This document shows, one piece after another, positions 30,137 through 39,231 of a stretch of 64,000 bases of DNA; position 1 is the first letter of the stretch, and each line of letters begins with the position of its first letter. The notes under the pieces are model-generated. The model saw nothing but the letters and a program-made list of their open reading frames with translations, ran no database searches and was not told where the DNA came from. The DNA is taken from contig JANLTP010000024.1 in the NCBI GenBank assembly GCA_031363055.1, forward strand, positions 1 through 64,000, given 5' to 3'. The translations under genes were made by a program, and so were the position numbers. Origin of the DNA: JANLTP01 sp031363055 (GTDB lineage: Bacteria > Pseudomonadota > Gammaproteobacteria > Burkholderiales > Burkholderiaceae_E).

Positions 30137-31135
30137 ATGCCGACACTGCACTGCTCAAAACTGGGTTATCTGTTCATTTGTAGCCTGGCTTCGCTGGTCA
30201 TCAACGCACCCGCCGCGATCGCGCAGAGTTTTCCCGCCAAGGGCATCAAGATCATCGTGCCGTTCCCGCCCGGCGGCACGACCGATGTCGTCGCCCGATT
30301 GGTCGCGCAGCGCATGAGCGAATCGATGGGGCAACCGGTGACGGTCGAGAATCGCGGTGGCGCCGGTGGCTCGATTGGTGCCGACGTCGTCGCCAAGTCA
30401 GCGCCCGATGGCTACACGATTCTGATGCACAACATCACCTTTGGGTTGGCCTCGCTTTCGCTCGCACAGGCCGGTCGCGCGCCGTACAACATCGACACCG
30501 ACTTCGCGGCGATTTCCAACGTCGTCAACGTGCCCTTGGTTGTTACTGCCCATCCTTCGGTACCGGCCAACAATCTTAGGGAATTGGTGAGTTTGCTTTC
30601 GAAGGATCGCAGTTTGCAATACAACTACGGCTCGACCGGACCGGGCTCGTTCATGAATGTCGTCGGCGAATCGCTCAAGCGCGATGCCAAGATCGATATG
30701 GCCCACGTTCCGTTTCGAGGCGCTGCGCCTTTGAAGCTCGAGTTACTTTCCGGCCGGGTGCAGATCGGTGGCGATCAGATTTCGTCGTCGCTGGCCGAGA
30801 TCCGCAAAGGCACCTTGAAGGCGCTGGCCACTAATTCCACGACACGCATACCGGCGCTTCCCGACGTTCCGACCGTGCGCGAACTTGGATTTGCCAGCAT
30901 CGAAGCGAATGGCTGGAACGGCTTGTTCGCCCCGGCCAAAACGCCGCAAGCGGTGATCGATCGCCTGCAAAAGGAAGTCGCTGCAGCGCTGCGTCACCCT
31001 GAACTGGCGCAGCGCCTGAACGACCTGGCGGCCGAGCCGGTCGGATCCAGCCCGGCCGAACTGGATGCCGTTCTGAAAGGACAGCTCAGTCAGTTCAGGC
31101 CGATCATTGCCGAGCTCAAGCCGACCGTCGACTGA
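30137..31135 (+). CDS. Bug/TctC family periplasmic solute-binding receptor
   Basis: A 332-residue protein with a signal peptide ending near AIAQSFPAK, the motif IKIIVPFPPGGTTDVVAR and HVPFRGAAPLKL. A clear AGGAGA ribosome-binding site precedes the ATG at 30137. It is an orphan receptor of the tripartite tricarboxylate type; ligand unknown. It stands alone upstream of the kdp locus. A 7-bp stem at 31140-31166 follows the stop without a T tract. Confidence 0.93.
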   Translation: MPTLHCSKLGYLFICSLASLVINAPAAIAQSFPAKGIKIIVPFPPGGTTDVVARLVAQRMSESMGQPVTVENRGGAGGSIGADVVAKSAPDGYTILMHNITFGLASLSLAQAGRAPYNIDTDFAAISNVVNVPLVVTAHPSVPANNLRELVSLLSKDRSLQYNYGSTGPGSFMNVVGESLKRDAKIDMAHVPFRGAAPLKLELLSGRVQIGGDQISSSLAEIRKGTLKALATNSTTRIPALPDVPTVRELGFASIEANGWNGLFAPAKTPQAVIDRLQKEVAAALRHPELAQRLNDLAAEPVGSSPAELDAVLKGQLSQFRPIIAELKPTVD

Positions 31136-31178
31136 ATTTGCTGGCGGCTTCAGGACCGGCGCCAGCACGCCCGGGGTC

Positions 31179-31196
31179 TTTATAAAATCTTGATAA
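31179..31196 (+). promoter_or_regulatory. AT-rich element upstream of kdp, possible KdpE site/promoter
   Basis: An 18-base AT-rich stretch (TTTATAAAATCTTGATAA) stands out in GC-rich sequence about 70 bases before the first kdp ORF. KdpE binds AT-rich sites upstream of kdpF in enterobacteria. The assignment rests on position and composition only. Confidence 0.4.
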
Positions 31197-31276
31197 CCAG
31201 CGCCCGAACTTATACCCAGTTCTGAGATCCGCCTGCCTAAGATTGAGTCCTCACTCAACTCAGGATGCAAAGCCTC

Positions 31277-31369
31277 ATGGATTGGATTTATGTCAGCTTG
31301 TCCTTGCTGCTGCTTGCTCTGGCTCGCGCGCTGGTGTTTGGTCTCGATCGTCTGGCGACCAAGCCATGA
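31277..31369 (+). CDS. small membrane protein upstream of kdpF
   Basis: A 30-residue reading frame (MDWIYVSLSLLLLALARALV and ten more residues) with one membrane helix. An in-frame ATG at 31265, preceded by CAGG, would add four residues. Its stop overlaps the kdpF ATG (ATGA), which suggests translation and coupling to kdpF. Similar tiny hydrophobic ORFs are found before kdpF in other proteobacteria, to my recollection, without assigned function. Confidence 0.55.
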   Translation: MDWIYVSLSLLLLALARALVFGLDRLATKP

Positions 31370-31455
31370 ACGCCCTCTATATCGTCAGTGGCGTTGTGGC
31401 AGCGGGACTGTTCATCTACCTGGTCGTCGCGCTGTTTCGCGCCGAGGAGTTCTGA
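31366..31455 (+). CDS. kdpF: K+-transporting ATPase subunit KdpF
   Basis: A 29-residue single-helix peptide (MNALYIVSGVVAAGLFIYLV then ALFRAEEF). Length, hydrophobicity and the acidic end match KdpF, which stabilises the KdpABC complex in the membrane. It starts in the stop of the preceding small ORF and ends one base before the kdpA ATG. Confidence 0.85.
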   Translation: MNALYIVSGVVAAGLFIYLVVALFRAEEF

Positions 31456-31456
31456 C

Positions 31457-33169
31457 ATGAACGCCTTGGCCTGGGTCAATCTGATCGTTTTTCTCGCAGT
31501 GCTCTTTGTACTGGCCTGGCCAATGTCGCGCTGGCTGAGCGCGGTGGCACAGAACCGACTGCCGGGCTGGACGGCGCGCACAGAGCGCGGGCTTTACAAG
31601 CTGGCCGGCGTTGATGCGCAAAAGGACATGAATTGGCAACAGTATGCGCTGGCCCTGCTGTTGTTCAATTTCATCGGTGTCATGGCGGTTTATATGTTGC
31701 AACGATTTCAGGGCGTGCTGCCTTCGAATCCGCAGGCCATGCCGGCGATCACCGCCGACTCGGCATTCAATACCGCCGTCAGCTTTGTCACCAACACGAA
31801 CTGGCAGGGCTATGGCGGTGAATCGTCGATGAGCTATCTGACCCAGATGCTGGCACTGACGGTGCAGAATTTTTTATCGGCGGCAACCGGTGTGGCTGTG
31901 GTGTTCGCCATGATCCGAGGCTTTGCGAGCAAACAGGTCGCGACGGTCGGCAATTTTTGGGCCGATCTGGTTTGCATCACACTCTGGATTCTGTCGCCGT
32001 TATCGCTGATCTTTGCAGTGTTCCTCATTAGCCAGGGGGTCATTCAGAACTTCGATGCCTATCGAGACGTCAGCACCTTGCCGAACGCCTCGACCCAACA
32101 ATTGGCCATGGGTCCGGTCGCATCACAAGAGGCGATCAAGATGATCGGCACCAATGGTGGCGGCTTTTTCAACGCCAACTCGGCGCACCCGTTCGAGAAT
32201 CCGACGGCCACGTCGAACTTTGCGCAAATGCTGGCCATCTTCCTGATCCCTGCAGCGCTTTGCCTGTCGATGGGACAGATGATCGGCGATGCACGTCAGG
32301 GTGTGGCGATCCTCGCCGCGATGACCCTGCTGTTCGTGGTCGGCGTTGTCGTCGCGACGGCCGCCGAACAGGCCGGCAATTCGGTGCTGGTGCAGTACGG
32401 CGTCGATCAGGCGAGCAGTGCGATGCAGGCGGGCGGCAACATGGAAGGCAAGGAATCCCGCTTTGGAATCGCCGCGAGCGCGCTGTTCGCGGTCATCACG
32501 ACAGCCGCTTCATGCGGCGCTGTCAATGCCATGCATGATTCCATGACACCGCTGTGCGGCTTGGTGCCGCTGGTCATGATGCAACTCGGCGAGGTGGTGT
32601 TTGGCGGCGTCGGTACCGGTCTCTACGGCATGCTCATCTTCGCGATTCTGGCGGTATTCATTGCCGGCCTCATGATCGGTCGAACACCGGAATTTCTCGG
32701 CAAGCGAATCGAAAGTTTCGAGATGAAAATGGTGTCGATCGCGATCCTGGTAACGCCATTGCTGGTTCTGACCGGCACCGCCGTTGCGGTCATGACCGAG
32801 GCCGGTCGAGCCGGTATTGCCAATCCCGGGCCGCATGGGTTTTCGGAAATACTCTATGCCTTGAGTTCGGCAGGCAACAACAACGGCAGCGCCTTCGCCG
32901 GATTGTCAGCCAACACGCCGTTTTACAACATCCTGCTTGCGCTGGTGATGTGGCTTGGACGCTTCGGTGTCATCGTACCGGTGCTCGCACTGGCCGGTAG
33001 CCTGGCCGCGAAAAAACGTATTCCGGTGACCAGCGGTACCTTGCCAACGCACGGCCCCTTGTTCGTCACGATTCTGATCGGTGTGGTGTTGCTGGTCGGC
33101 TTGCTCAACTACGTACCGTCGCTGGCGCTCGGTCCGGTCATCGAGCACTTGCTCGCCTGGAAGCGCTGA
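31457..33169 (+). CDS. kdpA: K+-transporting ATPase subunit KdpA
   Basis: A 570-residue polytopic protein, the K+-selective channel-like subunit. Selectivity-filter-type loops are present, e.g. SFVTNTNWQGYGGE, IGTNGGGFFNANSAHPFENP and SSAGNNNGSAF. The start at 31457 follows kdpF directly and gives the standard N-terminus; the frame upstream is a shadow of kdpF. The gene looks complete. Confidence 0.96.
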   Translation: MNALAWVNLIVFLAVLFVLAWPMSRWLSAVAQNRLPGWTARTERGLYKLAGVDAQKDMNWQQYALALLLFNFIGVMAVYMLQRFQGVLPSNPQAMPAITADSAFNTAVSFVTNTNWQGYGGESSMSYLTQMLALTVQNFLSAATGVAVVFAMIRGFASKQVATVGNFWADLVCITLWILSPLSLIFAVFLISQGVIQNFDAYRDVSTLPNASTQQLAMGPVASQEAIKMIGTNGGGFFNANSAHPFENPTATSNFAQMLAIFLIPAALCLSMGQMIGDARQGVAILAAMTLLFVVGVVVATAAEQAGNSVLVQYGVDQASSAMQAGGNMEGKESRFGIAASALFAVITTAASCGAVNAMHDSMTPLCGLVPLVMMQLGEVVFGGVGTGLYGMLIFAILAVFIAGLMIGRTPEFLGKRIESFEMKMVSIAILVTPLLVLTGTAVAVMTEAGRAGIANPGPHGFSEILYALSSAGNNNGSAFAGLSANTPFYNILLALVMWLGRFGVIVPVLALAGSLAAKKRIPVTSGTLPTHGPLFVTILIGVVLLVGLLNYVPSLALGPVIEHLLAWKR

Positions 33170-33181
33170 GGATATCGATTC

Positions 33182-35275
33182 ATGATGATCGAACGCAAGA
33201 GTTTTTCACTGATGGATATGCAACTCATCAAGCTGGCGGCGGGGCAGGCGCTGGCCAAGCTGAATCCGAATGTGCAATGGCGCAATCCAGTCATGTTCGT
33301 CGTTTATGTGGCGAGTCTCCTGACGACCGGACTAGGGTTCTGGAGTCTGTTCGAACCGTTGATCGCCGGCTCCGAAGGCTCGGCCTTTGTGTTTGCGGTG
33401 GCTTTCTGGCTCTGGTTTACCGTGTTGTTTGCCAACTTTGCAGAGGCCGTGGCCGAGGGCCGCTCGAATGCGCAGGCCGCGTCCTTGCGCGGCATGAAAA
33501 GCAACACGCTGGCCAAGCGCCTGCACGAGCCGAAGTACGGCTCTAACTGGTACCCGATGGCCTCCAGTGAATTGCGCAAGGGCCATTGGGTGCAAGTGGA
33601 TGCCGGTGAGCTGATACCCCTGGATGGCGAAGTGCTGGCGGGTATGGCGTCGGTCGACGAAAGCGCCATTGCCGGAGAGTCGGCGCCGGTCATTCGCGAG
33701 GCTGGCGGTGACTTCTCCGCCGTCACCGGCGGTACCCGCGTGTTGTCGGATTGGCTGGTTGTGAGAATCTCGAGCAATCCTGGCGAGTCGTTTCTCGATC
33801 GAATGATTGCGATGGTCGAAGGCTCGAAGCGCCAGAAGACACCGAATGAAGTGGCCTTGACGATTCTATTGGTGGCACTGACGCTCGTGTTTCTCATCGT
33901 CACCGTCACGCTGCTGCCGTTCTCCTGGTTCAGCGTGGCGTCGTCGGGCAGTGGCACGGTGGTGTCGGTGACGGCCTTGGTAGCTTTGCTGGTGTGCCTG
34001 ATCCCGACGACCATCGGCGGATTGCTGTCAGCCATTGGGGTTGCGGGCATGAGTCGCATGATGCAGTCGAACGTGATCGCCACCTCTGGTCGCGCAGTTG
34101 AGGCGGCCGGCGATATTGATGTGCTGATGCTGGATAAAACCGGCACCATCACCTTGGGCAATCGCCAGGCCAGTGCGTTTATCCCGGCGCCCGGCATCAG
34201 CGAGGAACAATTGGCGGACGCCGCGCAGTTATCGTCCTTGGCTGATGAAACGCCCGAGGGGCGCAGTATCGTTGCGCTGGCGAAGACCCGATTTGCGCTG
34301 CGCGAACGCGAACTCGCGCCGTTGCAGCCGCGGTTTATTGCGTTCACCGCGCAGACCCGGATGAGTGGTGTCGATCTCGGTGCCGATGCGACCGCGCGCA
34401 ATATTCGCAAAGGTGCAGGCGATGCGATACGTCGCTGGGTCGATGATCGCGGCGGGCGCTTCCCCAAAGAAGTTAGTTTGATCATCGACGAGGTGGCGCG
34501 CCGTGGCAGCACACCGCTGGTGGTCGCCGAAAACTCCAGGGTGCTTGGTGTCGTCGAGCTCAAGGACATCGTCAAGGGCGGTATCAAGGAACGGTTTGCG
34601 CAGTTGCGCCGAATGGGCATCAAGACCGTCATGATCACGGGCGACAATCCGCTGACCGCAGCGACCATCGCCGCCGAAGCCGGTGTCGATGATTTCCTTG
34701 CCGAAGCGACACCCGAGGCCAAACTGAAACTGATACGTGACTACCAAGCTGAGGGCCGGCTGGTGGCCATGACCGGCGACGGTACCAATGACGCGCCGGC
34801 GCTGGCGCAATCCGATGTCGCCGTCGCCATGAACACCGGCACCCAGGCCGCCAAGGAAGCCGCCAATATGGTCGATCTGGACTCCAATCCGACCAAGCTG
34901 CTCGAAATCGTCGAGACCGGCAAACATTTGCTGATGACGCGCGGCGCCTTGACCACATTTTCGGTGGCCAACGATGTGGCGAAATACTTTGCCATCATCC
35001 CGGCGATGTTTGTCGGCGTCTACCGGCCACTGGCCGCGTTGAACGTCATGTCGCTGCACAGCCCCGGTTCGGCAATTCTGTCGGCGGTCATCTTCAACGC
35101 CCTGATCATCATTGCGCTGGTGCCGCTGGCACTCAAGGGCGTCAGTTATCGCCCGATCGGAGCAGCCGCGTTGCTGCGCAGAAATCTGCTGATTGACGGC
35201 GCCGGCGGCCTGATCGTGCCGTTTGTCGGCATCAAGGCCATCGACTTGCTTTTGAGTAGTCTGAACTTCGTTTGA
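33182..35275 (+). CDS. kdpB: K+-transporting P-type ATPase subunit KdpB
   Basis: A 697-residue P-type ATPase that energises K+ uptake through KdpA. The phosphorylation motif DKTGTITLGN is near residue 319. The actuator motif is read in DESAIAGESAPV, and the hinge in MTGDGTNDAPALAQSDVA. All key motifs are intact. A GAGG lies a few bases before the start; the second in-frame ATG at 33185 is equally possible. Confidence 0.97.
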   Translation: MMIERKSFSLMDMQLIKLAAGQALAKLNPNVQWRNPVMFVVYVASLLTTGLGFWSLFEPLIAGSEGSAFVFAVAFWLWFTVLFANFAEAVAEGRSNAQAASLRGMKSNTLAKRLHEPKYGSNWYPMASSELRKGHWVQVDAGELIPLDGEVLAGMASVDESAIAGESAPVIREAGGDFSAVTGGTRVLSDWLVVRISSNPGESFLDRMIAMVEGSKRQKTPNEVALTILLVALTLVFLIVTVTLLPFSWFSVASSGSGTVVSVTALVALLVCLIPTTIGGLLSAIGVAGMSRMMQSNVIATSGRAVEAAGDIDVLMLDKTGTITLGNRQASAFIPAPGISEEQLADAAQLSSLADETPEGRSIVALAKTRFALRERELAPLQPRFIAFTAQTRMSGVDLGADATARNIRKGAGDAIRRWVDDRGGRFPKEVSLIIDEVARRGSTPLVVAENSRVLGVVELKDIVKGGIKERFAQLRRMGIKTVMITGDNPLTAATIAAEAGVDDFLAEATPEAKLKLIRDYQAEGRLVAMTGDGTNDAPALAQSDVAVAMNTGTQAAKEAANMVDLDSNPTKLLEIVETGKHLLMTRGALTTFSVANDVAKYFAIIPAMFVGVYRPLAALNVMSLHSPGSAILSAVIFNALIIIALVPLALKGVSYRPIGAAALLRRNLLIDGAGGLIVPFVGIKAIDLLLSSLNFV

Positions 35276-35290
35276 TTGAAGGATTTACAC

Positions 35291-35869
35291 ATGATCACGC
35301 TCTTGCGCCCAGCCCTGGTACTGTTCACGGCGCTCAGTCTCATCACCGGTCTGCTGTACCCACTGCTGGTCACGGCCGTCGGTCAGACTCTCTTCAACGC
35401 CAAGGCCAATGGTTCGCTGATCGAGCACAACGGCAAAGTAGTCGGGTCGTTGCTGATCGGACAGGCCTTCAGTGAACCGGGCTATTTTTGGGGCCGCCCG
35501 TCGGCCACCAGTCCGAACGCTTATAACGCCGCTGCTTCGTCGGGTTCCAACCAGGGCCCGTTGAATCCAGCGCTGGCCGAAGCGGCGCAAGCACGTATCG
35601 CAGCGCTGCGGGCAGCCGACCCGGGTAATCAGTTACCTATTGCGGTCGACCTCGTGACCGCGTCGGCCAGCGGGCTGGATCCGCACATCAGTGTTGCTGC
35701 GGCGCTCTACCAGATTAACCGCATTGCCCGGCAGCGCAATTGGCCGATCGAGCGGGTTCAACGTATCGTCGACAGCAATATCGAAGGCCGCGAACTGCTC
35801 ATTCTGGGCGAACCGCGCGCCCATGTGCTCAAACTGAATCTGGCTCTGGACGATGCCGGCCGGCGGTGA
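35291..35869 (+). CDS. kdpC: K+-transporting ATPase subunit KdpC
   Basis: A 192-residue protein with one N-terminal membrane helix (LVLFTALSLITGLLYPLL) and the periplasmic motifs GSLLIGQAF, YFWGRPSA and SASGLDPHIS. KdpC is required for ATP-driven transport and acts with KdpB. ATG at 35291 is chosen because an AAGGA lies 9 bases upstream. Confidence 0.95.
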   Translation: MITLLRPALVLFTALSLITGLLYPLLVTAVGQTLFNAKANGSLIEHNGKVVGSLLIGQAFSEPGYFWGRPSATSPNAYNAAASSGSNQGPLNPALAEAAQARIAALRAADPGNQLPIAVDLVTASASGLDPHISVAAALYQINRIARQRNWPIERVQRIVDSNIEGRELLILGEPRAHVLKLNLALDDAGRR

Positions 35870-35950
35870 ACGCGCCGGACATGCGAGGGGTTGCTGCAGC
35901 CGTTCAGTGCGAAAATACTGTATGACCGGACTTTCGACGATCTGCGCGTG

Positions 35951-38537
35951 ATGACTTCAACCCGTCCCGACCCGGATGCCTTGATCGCGCAATTGCGCGA
36001 ACAGGACGGCAAGGCGGTACGCGGCAGATTGCGAATCTACTTTGGATCCTCGCCCGGTGTCGGCAAGACCTACGCCATGTTGCAGGCGGCGCAAAAGCTC
36101 AAAAGCGAGGGCGTCGACGTATTGGCCGGTGTCGTCGTCACGCACGGTCGCCGCGAGACCTTGGCGCTGCTCGAGGGAATCGATCAGTTGCCGCTGCGCA
36201 GCATCGATTATCGCGACAAAAAGCTGCTTGAATTTGATCTGGATGCAGCATTGGATAGACGCCCGAAGCTGATTCTGATCGACGAGCTCGCGCATTCCAA
36301 TGTGGCCGGGTCACGCCATCCGAAGCGCTGGCAGGACGTCGACGAGTTACTGGGCAAGGGCATCAACGTTTACTCGACCTTGAACGTCCAGCATCTGGAC
36401 AGCTTGAATGACGTGGTCGGGGGCATCACCGGGGTGCGAGTGCAGGAAACGCTGCCTGATACCTTTTTCGATGCGGCTACCGAAATCGTCATGGTCGACA
36501 CGCCAGCAGACGAATTGCTCGCACGATTAAAAGCCGGCAAGGTCTACGTCGGACCGCAGGCCGAACGCGCCGCCCATAACTTCTTTCGCAAGGGCAATCT
36601 GATGGCCCTGCGCGAGCTGGCGCTACGCCGGACCGCCGATCGTGTTGAGGGCGATATACTGGCTTGGCGAAGTGTCGAGAACATTGCATCGGTCTGGAAA
36701 AACGAAGCGGCGATTCTGTGCGCCATCGGCCCGACCCCGGCCGCCGAGAGTGTCGTTCGCAGCGCCGCGCAACTGGCGCAACAACTGAACGTAAGCTGGC
36801 ATGCGGTCTATGTCGAAACGCCCATGTTGTTGAGATTGCCGGACGCCCAACGTGAACGAATCTTGCGCGTCGTTCGACTGGCGCGGGATCTGGGCGCCAG
36901 CACTGGCGTCCTGCCAGGACAGGAACCCGCCAGGGTGCTGATTGACTATGCGCGCGCCTACAATCTTTCCAAGCTGGTGTTCGGACGAAGCTCGCTGCAG
37001 GGCGGCGGGTGGCGACGCCTCTGGCGGCAGATTCGGGCGCTGCGCTCCTTGCAGTTTCGGCTGACGGAGGGCGCACCCGAACTCGATCTGATTGCGGTTG
37101 CAGCCATGCCGGTTGCAGCCCCACTGCGCGAATCGGTCGCTGCGGTTGCTGTCGATCGCGAACCGGGCCAGCGTTCGTCCTGGCGTCGCTATGGCGCTGC
37201 TGCCGGCGTCTGTGCCCTGATCGCCGCGCTCAGTTGGCCGATGCAATGGCATTTTGACCAGGCCAATATTGTCATGCTGTTTTTGCTGGCGGTTGTGGGC
37301 GTAGCGGTGAAGCTCGGACGCGGTCCGGCGGTGTTCGCGAGTTTCCTGAGTGTTGCATTGTTTGACTTCTTTTTTGTCGAACCGAAACTGAGTTTTGCAG
37401 TGTCCGACGTACAGTATCTATTGACTTTCGGTGTCATGTTGGCGGTCGGACTCATCAGCGGTCAGTTGACGGCCGGCCTGCGTTACCAGGCGCAAGTGGC
37501 GGCCGAACGTCAGTCGCGCTCACGGGCCTTGTTCGAGCTGACCAGCCAGCTCGCCAGCGGGTTGGAAGGCGAGCATATCGTATCGATTGCCGAAGATGTG
37601 CTGGCCCGTGAAGTGGCCGGCGCGGCCTTTCTGTTTACGGTTGATCTGCACAATCAATTGCGTCCTTCGCCGCGACAAGTCGGTGTAGCGGGGGCCGATC
37701 TACCTGATCTTGGAACGGCGCGATGGGCACTGGAGCAGCGTACGGTGGCGGGTCTTGCGACCGACACGCTGCCTGGTAGTGCTTGGTTCTACTTGCCGCT
37801 GGCATCGCCATTGCGCGTTCGTGGCGTTCTGGCGCTTCGGCCGCAATCGAGTCGCAGTGTCCTGCTGCCCGAGTTGCGCGCACGCCGCTGGCGGTCCTGT
37901 TTGGACTGGCACAAACGCTTGCGGCCGACCGCACACTACCAGAGTCTGCCAAGGAACTGAGCACGACCCTGTTGCAGCAGTCACAGCGGATCAGCGCCAT
38001 GGTCAATAACCTCATGGATATGGCGCGTTTGCAAAGCGGCGCGATCGAGCTCAATTTGCAGTGGCAGCCGATCGAGGAAGTGGTCGGCACTTCGCTGCAG
38101 GCGACGCACCAGCCACTGATCGTACACGCGGTTCAGTTGCAGATTCCCAGCGGCTTGCCGCTGCTCAACATCGATGCGGCATTGATCGAGCGGGTGCTTT
38201 GCAACTTGCTGGAAAATGCCGCCAAGTACACCCTACCGGGCAGTCATATCCTGATCGCGGCCGTGCTGCATGCCGATAAGTTGAGGCTCAGTGTTTCGGA
38301 TGACGGTCCCGGTTTGCCTGAAGGGCGCAGCGAGCAATTATTCGCCAAATTTTCGCGTGGCGAACGCGAGTCGTCGACCCCTGGCGTCGGACTAGGGCTG
38401 GCGATTTGTCGCGCCATCGTCGAGGCGCATGACGCCGTATTTGGGCCGAACGAGGCGCTGAAGGCGGAGCTTCATTTGTCATTGAACTGCCACTGGGAAA
38501 TCCGCCGGCGCTACCCGAGGATGAACAGCATGAGTGA
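35951..38537 (+). pseudogene. kdpD: broken sensor kinase KdpD (H-box deleted, two frame changes)
   Basis: The N-terminal part is normal: the KdpD domain with SSPGVGKTYAML, an USP-like domain, four membrane helices and a GAF-like segment up to VLLPEL near 37871. At 37871-37885 it jumps directly, out of frame, to RTPLAVLFGLAQTL. Compared with E. coli KdpD, about 45 residues are missing, including the phosphorylated His of SHDLRTPL. The ATPase half (LLENAAKYT, GPGLPEG, GVGLGLAICR) then continues. At about 38431 one base is missing, shifting the last 35 codons. The original end, ELPLGNPPALPEDEQHE-stop, is still readable in the other frame and overlaps the kdpE ATG. A functional kinase is very unlikely. 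The start at 35951 follows family length. Confidence 0.88.
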
Positions 38538-39231
38538 GCCGCAGCCGGTGGTGCTGGTCATCGAAGATGAGCCAGGTATTCGCCGCTTCGTTCGGATGGC
38601 ACTTGAAGCCGAGGGTTGGCTGGTACATGAGGCCGACAAGCTGCGCCAGGGACTGATCGATATTGGTACCCGAACGCCAGACCTGGTTATTCTGGATCTG
38701 GGCTTACCCGATGGCGACGGCGTTGACCTGTTGAAGGACTTGCGTTCCTGGTCGAGTGTGCCGGTCATCGTCATGTCGGCGCGCAGCGCCGAGTCCGACA
38801 AGATTGCGGCTCTGGATGCCGGTGCCGACGACTATCTGAGCAAACCGTTTGGCGTCGGTGAGTTGCAGGCCCGGGTGCGCGTCGCGCTGCGTCGCATCCA
38901 GTCGCTGAACGATCGCGACGGACGGCTGCAGACTGTGGTTCAGATTGGCGAGGTTCAAGTTGATCGGGTCGCTCGACGAGTCACGCGGGCCGGCGCCGCT
39001 GTCCACTTGACGCCGATCGAATATCGCCTGCTGACCTATTTGATCAGCCATGCCGGCAAGGTCCTCACCCATCGGCAACTCCTGAAGGCGGTGTGGGGGC
39101 CGGCCCATGTCGAGCAGAACCACTATGTTCGCGTTTATATGGCCAATCTCAGACAAAAACTGGAGCAGGTTCCCGCAACGCCGCGCCATTTCCAGACCGA
39201 GACTGCGGTTGGCTATCGGCTGGTCATCTGA
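38530..39231 (+). CDS. kdpE: response regulator KdpE
   Basis: A 233-residue OmpR-type regulator. The receiver has the acidic pocket VIEDEPG, phospho-acceptor Asp in LVILDLGLPDGDG and the Lys in YLSKPFG. The C-terminal winged helix has LTPIEYRLLTYL and RVYMANLRQKLE. It looks intact although its kinase is broken. The ATG overlaps the ancestral kdpD stop; an in-frame ATG at 38521 is the alternative. Its 3' end overlaps the convergent ABC-F gene by 8 bases. Confidence 0.93.
   Translation: MSEPQPVVLVIEDEPGIRRFVRMALEAEGWLVHEADKLRQGLIDIGTRTPDLVILDLGLPDGDGVDLLKDLRSWSSVPVIVMSARSAESDKIAALDAGADDYLSKPFGVGELQARVRVALRRIQSLNDRDGRLQTVVQIGEVQVDRVARRVTRAGAAVHLTPIEYRLLTYLISHAGKVLTHRQLLKAVWGPAHVEQNHYVRVYMANLRQKLEQVPATPRHFQTETAVGYRLVI

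Noticed and set aside
33304..34722. 472-residue minus-strand frame opposite kdpB
   Set aside because: Ser/Pro-rich shadow of kdpB, with no start signal or family motif.
37783..39231. Apparent 482-residue kinase-response regulator fusion
   Set aside because: It arises from two frame lesions in kdpD; the original kdpD stop and the kdpE ATG are both still present.
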